From: Rhynochetos jubatus
Taxonomy: Eukaryota; Chordata; Aves; Eurypygiformes; Rhynochetidae
Assembly: GCA_027574665.1 (NCBI GenBank)
Contig: CM050662.1
Span: forward strand, 6,168,501 to 6,232,500
DNA: 64,000 nucleotides
Direction: 5' to 3'
The notes beneath the pieces were generated by a model. The model did not search any database and was not told where the DNA came from. It saw only the letters and a program-made list of their open reading frames with translations. Positions 51,425-62,963 of the stretch are shown here, one piece after another. The position numbers were made by a program, and so were the translations under genes. Numbering within the stretch: position 1 is the first letter of the stretch; each line of letters starts with the position of its first letter.

Positions 51425-53144
51425 GCTGGTCCAAGTGGCTCCCAGACAGAGCTCTGGTGGGAACATGCAGCCCCCCCGGTGTCTGGCCACAGGCTGTGCC
51501 CTGCTCTGATGCCAGTACGGGACGGCAGCTTGCCCGCGGGAGGTGCGCCCCGGGAGAGGAGCTCCCCTGCCTAGTGACAGAGCTCCAGGAGCAGGGGAGC
51601 AGGTCGAGGAGGATCTTTTCAGAGGAGTTTGTGGGGGTCATTGAGAGAGCTTTAAACTAAATTTGAAGGGGGAATGGGTAAAGCAAAGCTCGCTAGAGAT
51701 AAGCCTGGGGGCAACACGCCAACGTTTGAGGGACAGTGTGCTATCAAGGACCTTTGGTCTGCTGCCTCAGTGGAGGTGTAGGGGGTGCAGATCCATGCGA
51801 CAGCAAAGACACAAGGTTTATTGATATGTTAGAAACCATGGAAGCAGCTGAGAACGGTCAGACAGGAATTAGGGCTTCTCGCCCCAGAAAGGTGGTGGGA
51901 TCAATAGCACAACTAAGTTCATCTAGACCAATGCACAAAGCTTGGGCAACAAACAGGAGGAGCTGGAGGCCATCGCGCAGTGAGAAAACCATGATAGAGT
52001 TGCCATCACAGAAGCATGGGTTTATGAAAGGCAGGTCCTGCTTGACTAACCTGATCTCCTTCTAAGACAAGGTGGCCCACTTAGTAGATGAGGGCAAGGC
52101 TGTGGATGCTGTCTGTCTAGACTTTAGTAAAGCCTTTGACACCTTTTCACACAACATTCTCCTGGAGAAACCGGCTGCTTATGGCTTGGATGGGCATACC
52201 CTTCACTGGGTAAAAAACTGGCTGGATGGCCAGGCCAAAGCGTGGTGGTGAATGGACTTAAATCCAGTTGGCAGCCAGTCACCAGTCATGTTCCCCAGGG
52301 CTCGGTGCTGGGGCCAGTTCTGTTTAATATCTTTATAAATGATCTGGACAAGGGGATCGAGTGCACCCTCAGCAAATTTACAGGCAACACCAAGTTGGGT
52401 GGGAGTGTTGAACTGCTTGAGGGTAAGAAGGCTTTTTGGAGAGATCTGGACAGGCTAGATTGATGGGCTGAGGCCACTGTCTGACCGTCAACATGGCCAA
52501 GTGCCGGGTCCTGCCCTTGGACCACAACAACCCCCTGCAATGCTACAGCCATGGGGACGAGGGGCTGGAAAGCTGCCCGGTGGAAAAGGACCTGGGGGTG
52601 TTGGTCGACAGCAACTGAATATGAGCTGGCATGTGCCCAGGTGGCCCAGAAGGCCAGCAGCATCCTGGCCTGCATCAGGAACAGTGTGGCCAGCAGGATC
52701 AGGGCAGGGATCATCCCCCTGTACTGGGCACTGGTGAGGCTGCACCTCCAATCCTGGGGTCAGTTCTGGGCTCTTCACTACAAGACAGACACTGAGGGGC
52801 TGGAGCATGTCCAGAGAAGGGAACGGGGCTGGGGAAGGGTCTGGAGCACAATTCCTGTGAGGAGCAGCTGAGGGAGCTGGGGGTATTCAGCCTGGAGAAG
52901 AGGAGGCTCAGGGGAGACCTTATCACTCTCTACAACTGCCTGAAAGGAGGGTGCAGAGAAAGGTGTGTGTGTGTGTGTGTGTGTGGTCTCCCAAGTGACA
53001 AGCCATAGAACAAGCGGAAATGGCCTCAAGACATGTGAACGAAGTGCTCAGGGACACAGTTTAGTGGTGGACTTGGCAGTGCTGGGTTAACTGTTCAACG
53101 TAATGCTTTTAAAAGTCTTTTCCAACCTAGACTATTCTATTCAA
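51425..53144 (+). mobile_element. CR1 LINE, 5'-extended copy with a large internal deletion
   Basis: Sequence from about 51425 turns GC-richer and matches the 5' and inter-ORF part of avian CR1. It includes the segment before ORF2 (near 51935-51975, NRRSW) and the first endonuclease residues up to about 52011. It then jumps within a few bases to the reverse-transcriptase region (GFMKGRSCLTNL from 52018), losing most of the endonuclease and the ORF2 linker. RT blocks that remain include [28 protein letters not shown] and [10 protein letters not shown]. The copy is dead: there is a stop just after NLISF near 52062, a frameshift near 52237, and the catalytic F-A-D-D motif is read as F-T-G-N near 52377. 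The 3' end falls near 53144, with the degraded CR1 terminal motif attctattc. Most CR1 copies are 5'-truncated to a few hundred bases, so the kept 5' region is notable. The left boundary is uncertain by tens of bases. Confidence 0.9.
52963..52984 (+). repeat. (GT)11 microsatellite inside CR1
   Basis: Eleven uninterrupted GT units lie between the CR1 segment encoding the YNCLKGG-like block and the 3' untranslated part. CR1 does not normally carry a GT tract here, so it expanded after insertion, probably from a short gtgtg seed. Confidence 0.9.
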
Positions 53145-54352
53145 TATTATAATGTATTTTTAGGACTTCTATTACAGCTAAAGCAGTAGTGTGCCCTCTT
53201 ACACTTGTACACTGTACGTACACTATAGACCGAATAATAGCCAGGGCTTAGCTATAACCAGAATTTTGTTTTGCTCACTGCAGTGCATTCAAATAATTTG
53301 CAATTCATTTCTGCCTCACTAGTATAAATGGAATGTCACTGCATTTCTTTTTACTATCCATGGATTTTGTATAATTTTTATTACTTTTATATAGCCACAG
53401 AAATGCCTGCGGTGATCATGCAAACAAATCAAATAATTGGTCTCTTTCAGGAGAACTTCATAAAAAATAAAACCTACATCTTTACACATGCAATTGCTAC
53501 TTACTCCTACAAGAAGTCTATTTTCCTAACTAAAGTACAAGATCAAAGCCTGAATTCAATAAATGCTGCTATGACCATCATTTTCATTCTACTGTGTGAT
53601 GGTTAGGTGCACCAGAATATAGCTGGTCGGGGAGGTATAGATCAGTAAAGTGCAAAAAAATTCTTTACTATAAAAATACTCATAATTAACAAAGCAGAAG
53701 TAGGCCAAGAAAGATCATTAAAGAGCGCGTCTTCCTCCAGATGTTGATTGGTTATCCAGTGATGCTGCGATTTATTAGCTCGTGTTTCAGACTTTATGAT
53801 GTCGCATATTTATCTCTGAAAATAAAACCTCACTATATTTTTTAAAAGATGTAACCAATAAACCGCAAATATATTTTTGCTATGTGATATTGCCTACTGA
53901 TTTTCAGAATTTGCAAATGCATAGTATTTCTTTTCAATACAGCTCAACAGTCAAAATTGTAAAACAGACAACAGGTCAGCAGTATAAAACTTGTTCAGGG
54001 TTGTTTTCTTTTTAATTAGCTTAAAATAAAGGAGCCTCCATATACCTGAGTTTCCATTTTAGGATGTATTAACGTTAATAAGCAGTGAGAGAGCTTTTTG
54101 AAGCTTACATTATTTTAGCAACAAGCATATATATACAAAAATGGAAAATCACTGGGAGAACAATTTCTTTTCACTGGTGTCAGTGCTTTACTCCTACCTC
54201 TTTGAGGTGTATGTTGCCCCTACTAATTTTAGTGCCTCTGTGTTGTCATATCACTTGGTTGGAGAACAGTGTAATAGAAATGCATTGGTAAAATCTGATA
54301 TTGAGTAGGAACATCATCACATTGGGATCACTTTGTTTTGTCACTGATCAGT

Positions 54353-54368
54353 TGCATATGCATATGCA
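54353..54368. repeat. 16-bp palindrome of ATGCAT/CATATG units
   Basis: The sequence tgcatatgcatatgca is self-complementary and contains two overlapping catatg E-box-like hexamers and octamer-like atgcata words. Its internal 6-bp periodicity means it may simply be a short tandem repeat. Confidence 0.93.
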
Positions 54369-55128
54369 TAGTAGTACTGGAGAATTCCACAGTGTAAGAG
54401 ATTTTTCTGTCAAAAAGAATCACTCTTAAATACATTGGCAGAATTGTGCATGCTGTTTCTCTGCTGGCAGGCCAATCTCACCACATGCAGTAAGATTTAG
54501 TGTATAAAATGGAATCCCTAATATATATAACTCTCAAGGAGGGGAGTTGTCTCTTCCTGGTCCCTTCTAGAGTACCTTGCTCTAGTCACATACTGTGTAT
54601 CATGGTCCCCTTGATAAAAAGGAAGGATTAGTTATATTGATACTGGTTTTTGTAAAGCACTAAACCCCAATATTAAGTACTGCTAATAAAGCAGCTTATT
54701 GTCATTTATTAGTCAGGCGCTTTATCGTATTTCTAGAGGGGTGATTCTCTTCAAATGTTTCCTCTGAGTCCAGTCAGTGACTTTGCAGTTCCTTCTCTGG
54801 ACGTATCCAAAGTTGACTTTAAAGACTTTGAGGTAAAATTTAATTTTTGTGTGTATGTTCCAAAAGACAAAACAGATGCTGCTTTCTAAAATGAAAACTC
54901 TGATCTGTCTCAAGATGGGTGGTTTTAAAATAAGAGTCTCCAAAATGCTGTCTGATCGCTATTTGCTCGGCATTTTGGAAATGGCAAGGGGAGGGAGGAA
55001 GAAATCTAAAAGTCATAAAGACAAATGTTGCCTTTAATTGGGCACTGACACATAAATTATTTTTACAGTTCATTTAAAATAATAGAAAAATATTTACTAA
55101 TGTTGTAAGAGATATTCTGTTAGGATTC

Positions 55129-55142
55129 TTTTTTTTTTTTTT
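55129..55142 (+). repeat. Poly(T)14 tract
   Basis: A simple homopolymer in AT-rich intron. No associated mobile element is visible. Confidence 0.85.
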
Positions 55143-57630
55143 CTGATTTTGTATTGGGTGCATTGACAGCCAAATGTTGTAGCACTGTGTCTAATTTAGT
55201 GAAATAGAGTGGGTTTTTTTTGTCTGAAGATTTTAAAACCTCTTATGAAGCATGCACAAATGTGTATCCTCTGTTCTTTCAGACATTTAGAAAGACTTCA
55301 CCATGTCCTGAGTGATCCCTATAGTTTTGTCAGGACAGAAGTCGTGAATCTGTCAAAGTCCATGCAGGTTGGATCTATTGAAGGGTCTTTATTACAGATG
55401 GTTTTGAATTTGGACTTGGAGATGGTGGAAGATGATGCTAAAATAATTATGTACTGCTGAGGTCTTTTTCCTTCTTGATTGCTTACCGAACACCCTTCTC
55501 CAATCTTCAAGCTTAGCCTGCGTTCAGTGTCGTGTTCTTCAGAATGGCGGTATGTGTATGTGACTTGGGTTAATTAGACTAGGTGAAGCTTTGCGTGAGT
55601 GTTGAAGTATAGAGGTAGCACCCATCACCTCACAGTAAAACCTGATCAACAAAGAAATCGTGTTTATCTTCTGGAAGCTTAGCAGTAGTACTTGTGCAGT
55701 AGTGCATGGCGGTGTGAAAGCAGTGAGGGCTGGTTTAATTGGAATTTTTGAACTGAATTCCCTCCTTTAAAACAAACAAAACAAAACTGGAATGAGTTTT
55801 TCAGTGACTTCCTGAAGCATGAATTGATATCCAGCTATATTACATGTAGCAAAAACACAAACGCCTTACATTGCCAGGGTAGAAAACATCTGTGGGACCT
55901 GCTCTTCTTTTGCAGAACTTGGATGCTGTCAACTTCTATACTTTTATTGCAGTAATAGCAGGAAGATATATTTTTTTTCCTTTTAGAAAATCAGCAGTGA
56001 TGCCAAATTTCCTCAGAGTAATGCTATTCGCTACGATTGTTCTTCAGCTCTTGCCTTGGAGCCCATCGGCAACACGAGTTACCCATTTTTCCTTTTAGAC
56101 AGAGAGCTCTAACAGCCACTTTATGGTAAATACCGCCTTTTACACTGAAGGTACGGAAAGGGAGAAGCCATTGCTTCGCTGAGAGTGTAGGGCCACTCCT
56201 GAGTACAGAGGTGCTGGTATGAGTGTCAGGCTTGCCCGAGCTTGTGCTTACTGCTGTTGTAGTGGGCTGATGTGGTCAATGATTTTCTCACCTGGAAGAT
56301 GATAAATATCTTGAATTTTCTTGCCCCTTTACGAGGCTGAAAGTTACCAAATTGTCCTAAACAGCTTAGTTATTTGTTAATCCAGCTATAGAACAGGGAA
56401 AAACTCTAATATGGAGCAGTTTTGGAAATACTGCTAGCTAAGAATAGTATTTAGCAGTTGAAAATATTAAGTATTAATTCTGACCATATAAAAAACTGCC
56501 ATGTAATTTGGACAGAGCAGGAAAAATTCTTTTTCGGTTCTTTGCTGGGCCTGAAGTGCCAGCTAAACGTGATACAAAAGCATTTTAAAAAGATGTGGTT
56601 GACTATATTTACAGAGTGTGTTTTGACGTGATTTCAACCTCTGTCAGCATCCTTGAGCTTGTGTGTGCTAGCACCAATACCTCCAGGTACATTTACCGCA
56701 CGTGCAGTTCGGACCCACTTCTTGCGTACCTCAAGCATGGCGATTGCCATTTTGGCTCCGTCTTAACACACGTGTAAGGCACAGCAACCTTTGCGAGTGC
56801 ACACTTAGTGCAAGGGAGACAGATCTGCATCCTTCTGCACTGCTTCCTGACAACGAGTAGCTGGACTCCCACAGGAGGACATGACCACGTGAACTGAAGT
56901 ATCGCTCAGTTCTTTGAAGGGGCACTGAGCTGGCGGGCAAGAACAAACTGTAGCAATTAGAAGGGTTATGCCAAGCTTGAAGTTAAGCAGGGTTTGAGGT
57001 ATCGCAAGTTGCTGTCAATTGTTACAGCAATTCAGGGAGACAACAAAGCTTCCTTGGAAATGTCAAGCCTTTAATTTAAAGAAGAAGACACTGTGGATAT
57101 TAATATTCTGTGCTGGAATTGTTACACTTATAATTGAGTAAATTTATTTTTTTCCCCTACGGATGCCCTTTGTATCTCTTTGCACGTTACCTCACTTGTC
57201 TTGCAAACTCTTCCACACTGGCTGCTTTGCCTTCTCCACTGTCTGTAGAAGTTATCTTCCCTCCAGCTCTTGCTCTATGAAAAAGCTGACTTGTATCATT
57301 CCCCACTTCACTGACTTGCTTATCTTCTATTATGTGTTACTTAAGAGATACCTATATATACTCTTTGGGTTATACGCTCTAATTTTTCCCCATCTGTTAT
57401 TCTTTAACTCCTTAATTGTGTTATTTAATTCAGTAAAGTGTCGTAGGATGGAGTTTTTGTGTAACATGCTGTACAATTTAAAACTGATACTAATGAGACA
57501 AATTGCAGTGACCAGGTTGTGTCAAGTATGTGACCTTTAGCAGAGTCGTTCAGCCTGGTTCTAGTCCAGTTGTAAATAAATGTTGGGTTGAAGAATAGTC
57601 ACTAAACTTTAATGCACACAACCTCAATAA

Positions 57631-57652
57631 TTTTTTTATTTTATTTTATTTT
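57631..57652 (+). repeat. (TTTTA)n short microsatellite
   Basis: About three TTTTA units follow a T7 run. This is low-complexity sequence with no flanking element recognised. Confidence 0.8.
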
Positions 57653-59492
57653 GGTAAATTCAGAAGACTGAAATGTTTTAAACTCATAAATCCTATTTGC
57701 AAAGAATATAAACAAGCTACCAACGTGGATTAACTAATTCTCATTCTCAGCTGCACGTTCTGTAGCTGGAGTGAAGCTAGTGGGCAAAGGATTTATTCTT
57801 AGCACTGGTGGCGGTTGACACTTCCTTAAAATCAGCATTCATACCTTCCCATTGCTTGCTTTGCAAAATAAAACTAAACAACACAGACTTTCCCATATTA
57901 TTGTGTCAGGAAGAGGTGATGATGGCAAACGATTGCTTATTTTGCACCCTCAAGCCCCCTGTACAGTTCAATCAACCTGTGTCTGTCGTAGGTTTTGTAT
58001 CAGTTGCTACAAAGAGAAGTGTGTGCTCTGCTTTCTTTTCTATTCCAAGAAGCAATTGAACTGTGGATAAGCTAGAAGGCATTTGGAGGAATCAGTTCAG
58101 TTATTCGGGATTTTTCCTTTATTTTAGCTGAACATCGGCTCCATGTGTTTATGATTAACTGTGTTTATTGTTTTATTATGCGATCAACATACAAGAACAT
58201 ACTGGTAAAGATATGTGTTTGGTTGTGAAGCATTTGCTTTTGATGACTAGACACTAAAGGCAAGTTTAGTCTAGCTCCTTGTTGGATAGCACTGAATGAT
58301 GATCTTTCTATTAGCCCATTTGAGTGGGAGAAATAATAAAAGAGTAGTGTTCAACCATACTAAATGCTTCTTAATCAAGCTGCTTTTCAGGCAGTTCTTT
58401 GTTTTAAAACAGTCTTTTTAAATTTTATAATCTGTAGGCCAAAAAAAAGGACTGGAAAATAACCAGTAAATGCTCAAAGGAGGTGTTTTTGTTGTTGTTT
58501 TTCAAAGGGGAGATAACCTAAGCACAATGCTATCAGTGTGGATTTTTTTCATTTTCATGTAATGTGTCTTATTTTCCCTTCCACTGCAACTTCACAAGTT
58601 GTATTGGAATAGCTGTTTTAATGTTTTAGATCTCTAGTTCAAGTGAAGACTCTTATTTTGTGAATGTTCATAAGGTCTGTATTCCAACTAACTGATTTAT
58701 GTTCTGTCACTGGCAAATTAGAAAAAAGAGTCTTAATGTATTTTATTGCTATGTTAGTTGAAATTTCACTTAGGATGCAATAACCAGTGTTAAAGCAGGA
58801 AACTAAAACCCAGCATTGTAGCAAAGACTACAGAAGCACTTAGAAAATGTCAGCAGTTTTGGGTAGGTTTTTTTCCTCTCCAATCCTTTTATCAGTAAGG
58901 CTCTTGCAATTCACTGTTGAAGATCAGGAAAACACTATTAGACTTGCAGAAGGACTAAATCTGTGTCCAAAGCATTTTAGCTAAATTAAAATAAAAACTA
59001 AAAACCCTATCGACTTGTGCCAACTCTTGTTTGAGTCTGGGTTAGACTAACGTGTGGTCTGGTCTGCTGTGAGGGCGTGTGGGCCCCAGCTGCTAGATTT
59101 TGTTAGCTCCTGCGTCTCTGATCTACGCAAAGTTGAGGTCAAAGTTCTTTAATATCCCTGTGTCTCTGTTCCCCATTTCTGAACTGAGAGTGCTGGTTCC
59201 CAAGGGGCGTTCAGCTCATGCTGCTGGCTGTGGAAGCTGTTGGTTGGACGTGTCCAGTACCATTGCCTGCTGTGCTTTTCACCTACTTGGTTCCTCTGTG
59301 ATCTGCTGCCGAGGCCTTTTCAAGCATGCTTCCATCGGATGGACCCCTTGTGGGAAGGAGGCAGGGGACACTTCCAAAAGGAGACTACACTTTATTGAGG
59401 CTGTGTCTGGTTTGCACTACTTGAAAGCTGTGTGGCAGGCTGAACTGGATGAAACTTGATTGTATTTATCACAGTAACAGGAAGAATGATTT

Positions 59493-59966
59493 ATCATAGT
59501 ATCACAGAATGGTTTGGGTTGGAAGGGACCTTAAAGACCATCCAGTTCCAACCCCCCTGCCGTGGGCAGGGACACCCTCCACTAGACCTGGTTGCTCCAA
59601 GCCTCATCCAGCCTGGCCTTGGACACTTCCAGGGATGGGGCATCCACAGCTTCTCTGGGCAGCCTGTTTCAGAGAAAGAAAAATTCTACCCTCCCCGGGA
59701 AGAATTTCTTCCTGATATCCAATCTAAATCTCCCCACTTTCAGTTTAAACCCATTACCCCTTGTCCTGTCACTACAGACCCTTGTAAAAAGTCCCCCCCA
59801 GCTTTCTTGTAGCCCCTTCAGGCACTGGAAGGTGCTATAAGGTCTCCCTGAAGCTTTCTTTTCTCCAGGCTGAACAGGCCTAATTCTCTCAGCCTTTCTT
59901 CATAGGAGAGATGCTCCAGCCCTCGGATCATCTCCGTGGCCTCCTCTGGACTCGTTCCAACTGGTC
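59493..59966 (-). mobile_element. CR1 LINE 3' end, antisense to SLIT3
   Basis: Read on the minus strand this copy starts near 59966 (gttggaacgagtccagagga) and passes through the block encoding LFSLE (near 59870). It then covers the 3' untranslated segment with the ggttggaactggatggtc motif and ends at 59493 with the typical octamer tail (cattctgtgatactatgat). It is the best-preserved CR1 tail in the window and has the normal structure: 5'-truncated with an intact 3' end. Short frames that overlap it on either strand are incidental. Confidence 0.95.
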
Positions 59967-60079
59967 TAATCCAAAAACGTTCATTTAGCTCAACATGTCT
60001 TCGTTATCAGAATACAAGTGAATGTGTTTCTGTTGTTGTTGGGTTTGCCGCTTTCTGTACAGAGGAACCTTTGTGAAGG

Positions 60080-60395
60080 AGGGTGCTGCTGTATCCAGAG
60101 AAGTGTGGCCAGCAGGTCGAGGATTCTCCCTCTCTACTGTGGTCTTGTGAGACCCCAGCTGGAGTGCTGTATCCAGCTTTGGGTCCCCAACATCAGAAGG
60201 ATATTGACCGGTTGGAGTGAGTTTAGAGGAAGCCATGGAGATGATCCGAGGGCTGGAGCCCCTCTGCTGTGGGGACAGGCTGAGAGAGTTGGGCTTGTTC
60301 AGCCTGGAGAGGAGAAGGCTCCAGGGAGACCTTACAGAACCTTCCAGTGCCTGAAGGGGCCTACAAGAAGCTGGGGGGGGACTTTTAAAAAGTAT
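60080..60395 (+). mobile_element. CR1 LINE fragment lacking its 3' end, sense to SLIT3
   Basis: The sequence starts near 60080 (a VASRSRI-like block, gtggccagcaggtcgag) and runs through gtgagaccccagctggag, the block tgttcagcctggagagg, and cagtgcctgaaggggc. It stops after ggggggggactttt near 60395. The remaining ~300 bases of a CR1 3' end, including the terminal octamers, are absent. It belongs to the same subfamily as the antisense copy at 59493-59966 and overlaps it in CR1 coordinates over about 180 bases. Confidence 0.9.
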
Positions 60396-61584
60396 TTAAA
60401 ACTATTAAGATAAACTGTGTAGACAAGTTGCCTTCTGCTCCGTCAGAGCTAATTTTGTGAAGTGCATGGGCTGGGTGGTGTTTGCTTCTTTATGAAAGAT
60501 GCTCAACAAAAGTTTGACACAGTGTTAGGAAGCAGAGATGGACACTCTTCTGAACTGTCTCAGAAAGGGACGATTGTGAGAAGGCAGGTACGGAAAATGA
60601 AGCATGCAGTTGTGAATTTTCTTCCATGCTGCATCACTAATGCCATCCAGGCTGTCAGTTCTTCAGACCACTAGAGATAGTTATGAAATCAGGCCACAGT
60701 CCTGGAGGTTTAGAGGGGCAGTATTGTTAGCTAGATGAGAGTGCATAAATGAAAAATAAAATTAATAGAATGTACAAGATTGTTATAGAAAATGAATGAA
60801 TTTCCTAAAGTCTCCTGCTTTTGCCTGACTGCAAATGAGAGCTGAGCATAAAGATAAAGCTGAAAGTAAAAATATGAATTAGCCCTTTTTTGACCACAAT
60901 AATATTAGGAAAAAATACTGGAAAACATAATTTATTTTTAAACATGATTTGAAATAAGGCCCAATAAAATGCAGGACAAATGTAGCTTGAGGCGTTGGTG
61001 AGTTTAGTGTGGTTTTATCTGATCACAAAATTCTACTTTGTCAAGCCCTTTTTGTTCTACTTTGTGTGTCTCTTTCTTTCAGATCTTACTAATTTTTGCC
61101 TCCCTAAGCCATTTTGTCACACTTTTACCACTGGCTGTAGCTTTGCTGTACCTCATTGTCACACCAAAGATCCGTCTTCAGCATGAGACTTTCTTCTTAT
61201 AGATCTGAAATACACTTTACTTTCGACTCTTCGCCATTCCGGTTGCCTGATCATTTGTCTGGGTTGAAGGTCTGTCTTTAAAGAACAAATATTTTGTTGC
61301 TGGCAAAAGAAAGGGGAGGTGAAAGAAGGGTCAGGGTGTGGATCAGTGTTAAACAAATTGTGAAGGTCACAAAGAATTTTAATCTGGCTTGAAAAAGAGG
61401 CTTGTAGCCAGCAGCACATTTTTGTTTGTGATAGTCTGAATGGACAATTGTGGCTACTCTGAGAATTTGGTGTAGACTGCATGACTGGTATAAATTGAAT
61501 TAGTCTCGTGACAAGGACATAGTCCCCTTTTTTTTCTATCTGCCTGATGGAAAGCAGAAGAAAGCCCTGTGTGACACGTCTTGA

Positions 61585-61603
61585 CCCACAGTGTCACTGT
61601 GGG
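61585..61603. repeat. 9-bp arm inverted repeat (cccacagtg / cactgtggg)
   Basis: Perfect 9-bp arms flank one central t. Just outside, tgtgacac at 61570-61577 and tgtgacagg at 61608-61616 repeat the same GTGACA/TGTCAC word in both orientations, making a small cluster. Confidence 0.9.
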
Positions 61604-62415
61604 CTTTTGTGACAGGCTCTGATTTCTGGCCTCTCATTTGATAAAGCCAATTTGGTGGAGAATAGAAAGGAGGCTTGCTGCAACACAGAATGTACTTACA
61701 GAAAAGGGGATCTGGTGCTGAGAACAGATGACTGCCATTCAGTCTTAATAATCATTAGAAAGCCAGGGTTTCTTTCTGAAAATGGGGCAACGTCTTGGGC
61801 TTGTATAGCATAGGGACACAGCCACAGCAAACGATGTCAAGGCTAATGTCCTGCGCCATGGTATCACCTTTCTTTGTCCTTTTCTCCAGCCATCCCTGTG
61901 CATTCCATTTCCTCCATTTGCTTATTCCATTTTTCTTTCCCACTCTTCTGCCTTCCTTTCATCTTCCTACGCTTCTGTCTTCCCCCCACTTTGTACCCTG
62001 AACTGGATGAAATTGCCCCCTCTTTTCCATGCTGACAGGGCACCGGCAGAGAAGTCACTGTGCGTGCTGCTTTCCCTTAGCTGAACTAAGGGAAATCAAC
62101 TTTCTGATGTTGTGTCTGCTTCCCTCCCGTTCCTGTTGCTCTCCTTCCTGCCTCTCGACGCTGCTAGGGGGTTGCGAACTTGGAAAATTCCAGTGGAAAT
62201 ATTTATAAAGCATCAAAGGAAAAAGCACCTGAATACAGTTTGTGTAACAGAAAACTAACCTGCAGTGCTTGTTGCTCTACCAGCACTCACAATGCAGATG
62301 CAGTGATTTAAACTGAAACATTTCGTGATTTTTTTTTTAACTACTACAGAGACATTTGGAATTGCTGTTTGGGTTTTTGGGTTTTGTTTGGTTTTGGTTT
62401 TTTTCCTTGTTTTTC

Positions 62416-62436
62416 TTTTTTTTTTTTTTTTTTTTT
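62416..62436 (+). repeat. Poly(T)21 tract
   Basis: Twenty-one T residues lie at the end of a T/G-rich stretch that begins near 62368, about 570 bases upstream of the SLIT3 exon. It is too far away to be its polypyrimidine tract. Length polymorphism is likely. Confidence 0.9.
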
Positions 62437-62963
62437 AACAATGTTAAAAATTCTGTTGTTCCCGTTGACACACAATGCAGTGTTGGTGTTTTTCCGTGCA
62501 GTGGATCAAGGTCTTTTCACTGTAAATTTACAAAGCTCAGAAGAGAACGATAGTTATGTTTTTCCTGAATATTAATTTTAAATAAGGGGCTGTAATGTGC
62601 ACGGGGGTAGCTGAGTATTTTTGCAGTGAGTGAACAAATAGGAGCATAGTGAGAAAATTCCATTTGCACTACAGGGTTGCAGTTTCAAGACATACAGCTT
62701 GGCTACAGGTACTCTGACAGCAAATCATGGCGTTGTGCCAGCGTCATGACCACATTTGAGCGATGCTTTCTGGAAGTTCTGTCATGTGTATCACGCATTC
62801 CGGTGGTTTTTATTGAAGAGGCATTTCTGCTCATGCCACAGACCTCTAGAGGAGATAAAGAAAATTGGAAACATCGTGTGGTGTAACAAATCCAGAAACA
62901 TCTACTTTTCAAGCATGTTTATGTTCCATTATCTCATGTAGATTTGAGAAATGTGTTCTCTTT

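Larger units (their letters stand above)
53145..59492. other. Intron segment without recognised genes or repeats
   Basis: AT-rich intron with two homopolymer/microsatellite tracts and the 54353 palindrome. A frame of 125 codons at 57163-57540 is Leu/Phe/Cys-rich, as expected of AT-rich pyrimidine-biased sequence, and is not taken as a gene. Confidence 0.6.
60396..62963. other. Intron segment just upstream of the SLIT3 exon
   Basis: No coding or repeat family is recognised apart from the T/G-rich run ending in poly(T)21 and the small inverted repeat at 61585. The previous SLIT3 exon is not here. Confidence 0.6.

Noticed and set aside
1-62000. Further SLIT3 exons, microRNAs or tRNA genes
   Set aside because: No SLIT LRR peptide, tRNA box A/B pair or convincing long hairpin with conserved arm was seen. 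The microRNA known in SLIT3 (miR-218-2) lies in a later intron in other vertebrates.
62368-62436. T/G-rich run with poly(T)21 as a possible tail of an antisense retrocopy
   Set aside because: Downstream sequence does not resemble a 3' untranslated region or coding sequence, and birds have little machinery producing poly(A)-tailed retrocopies.
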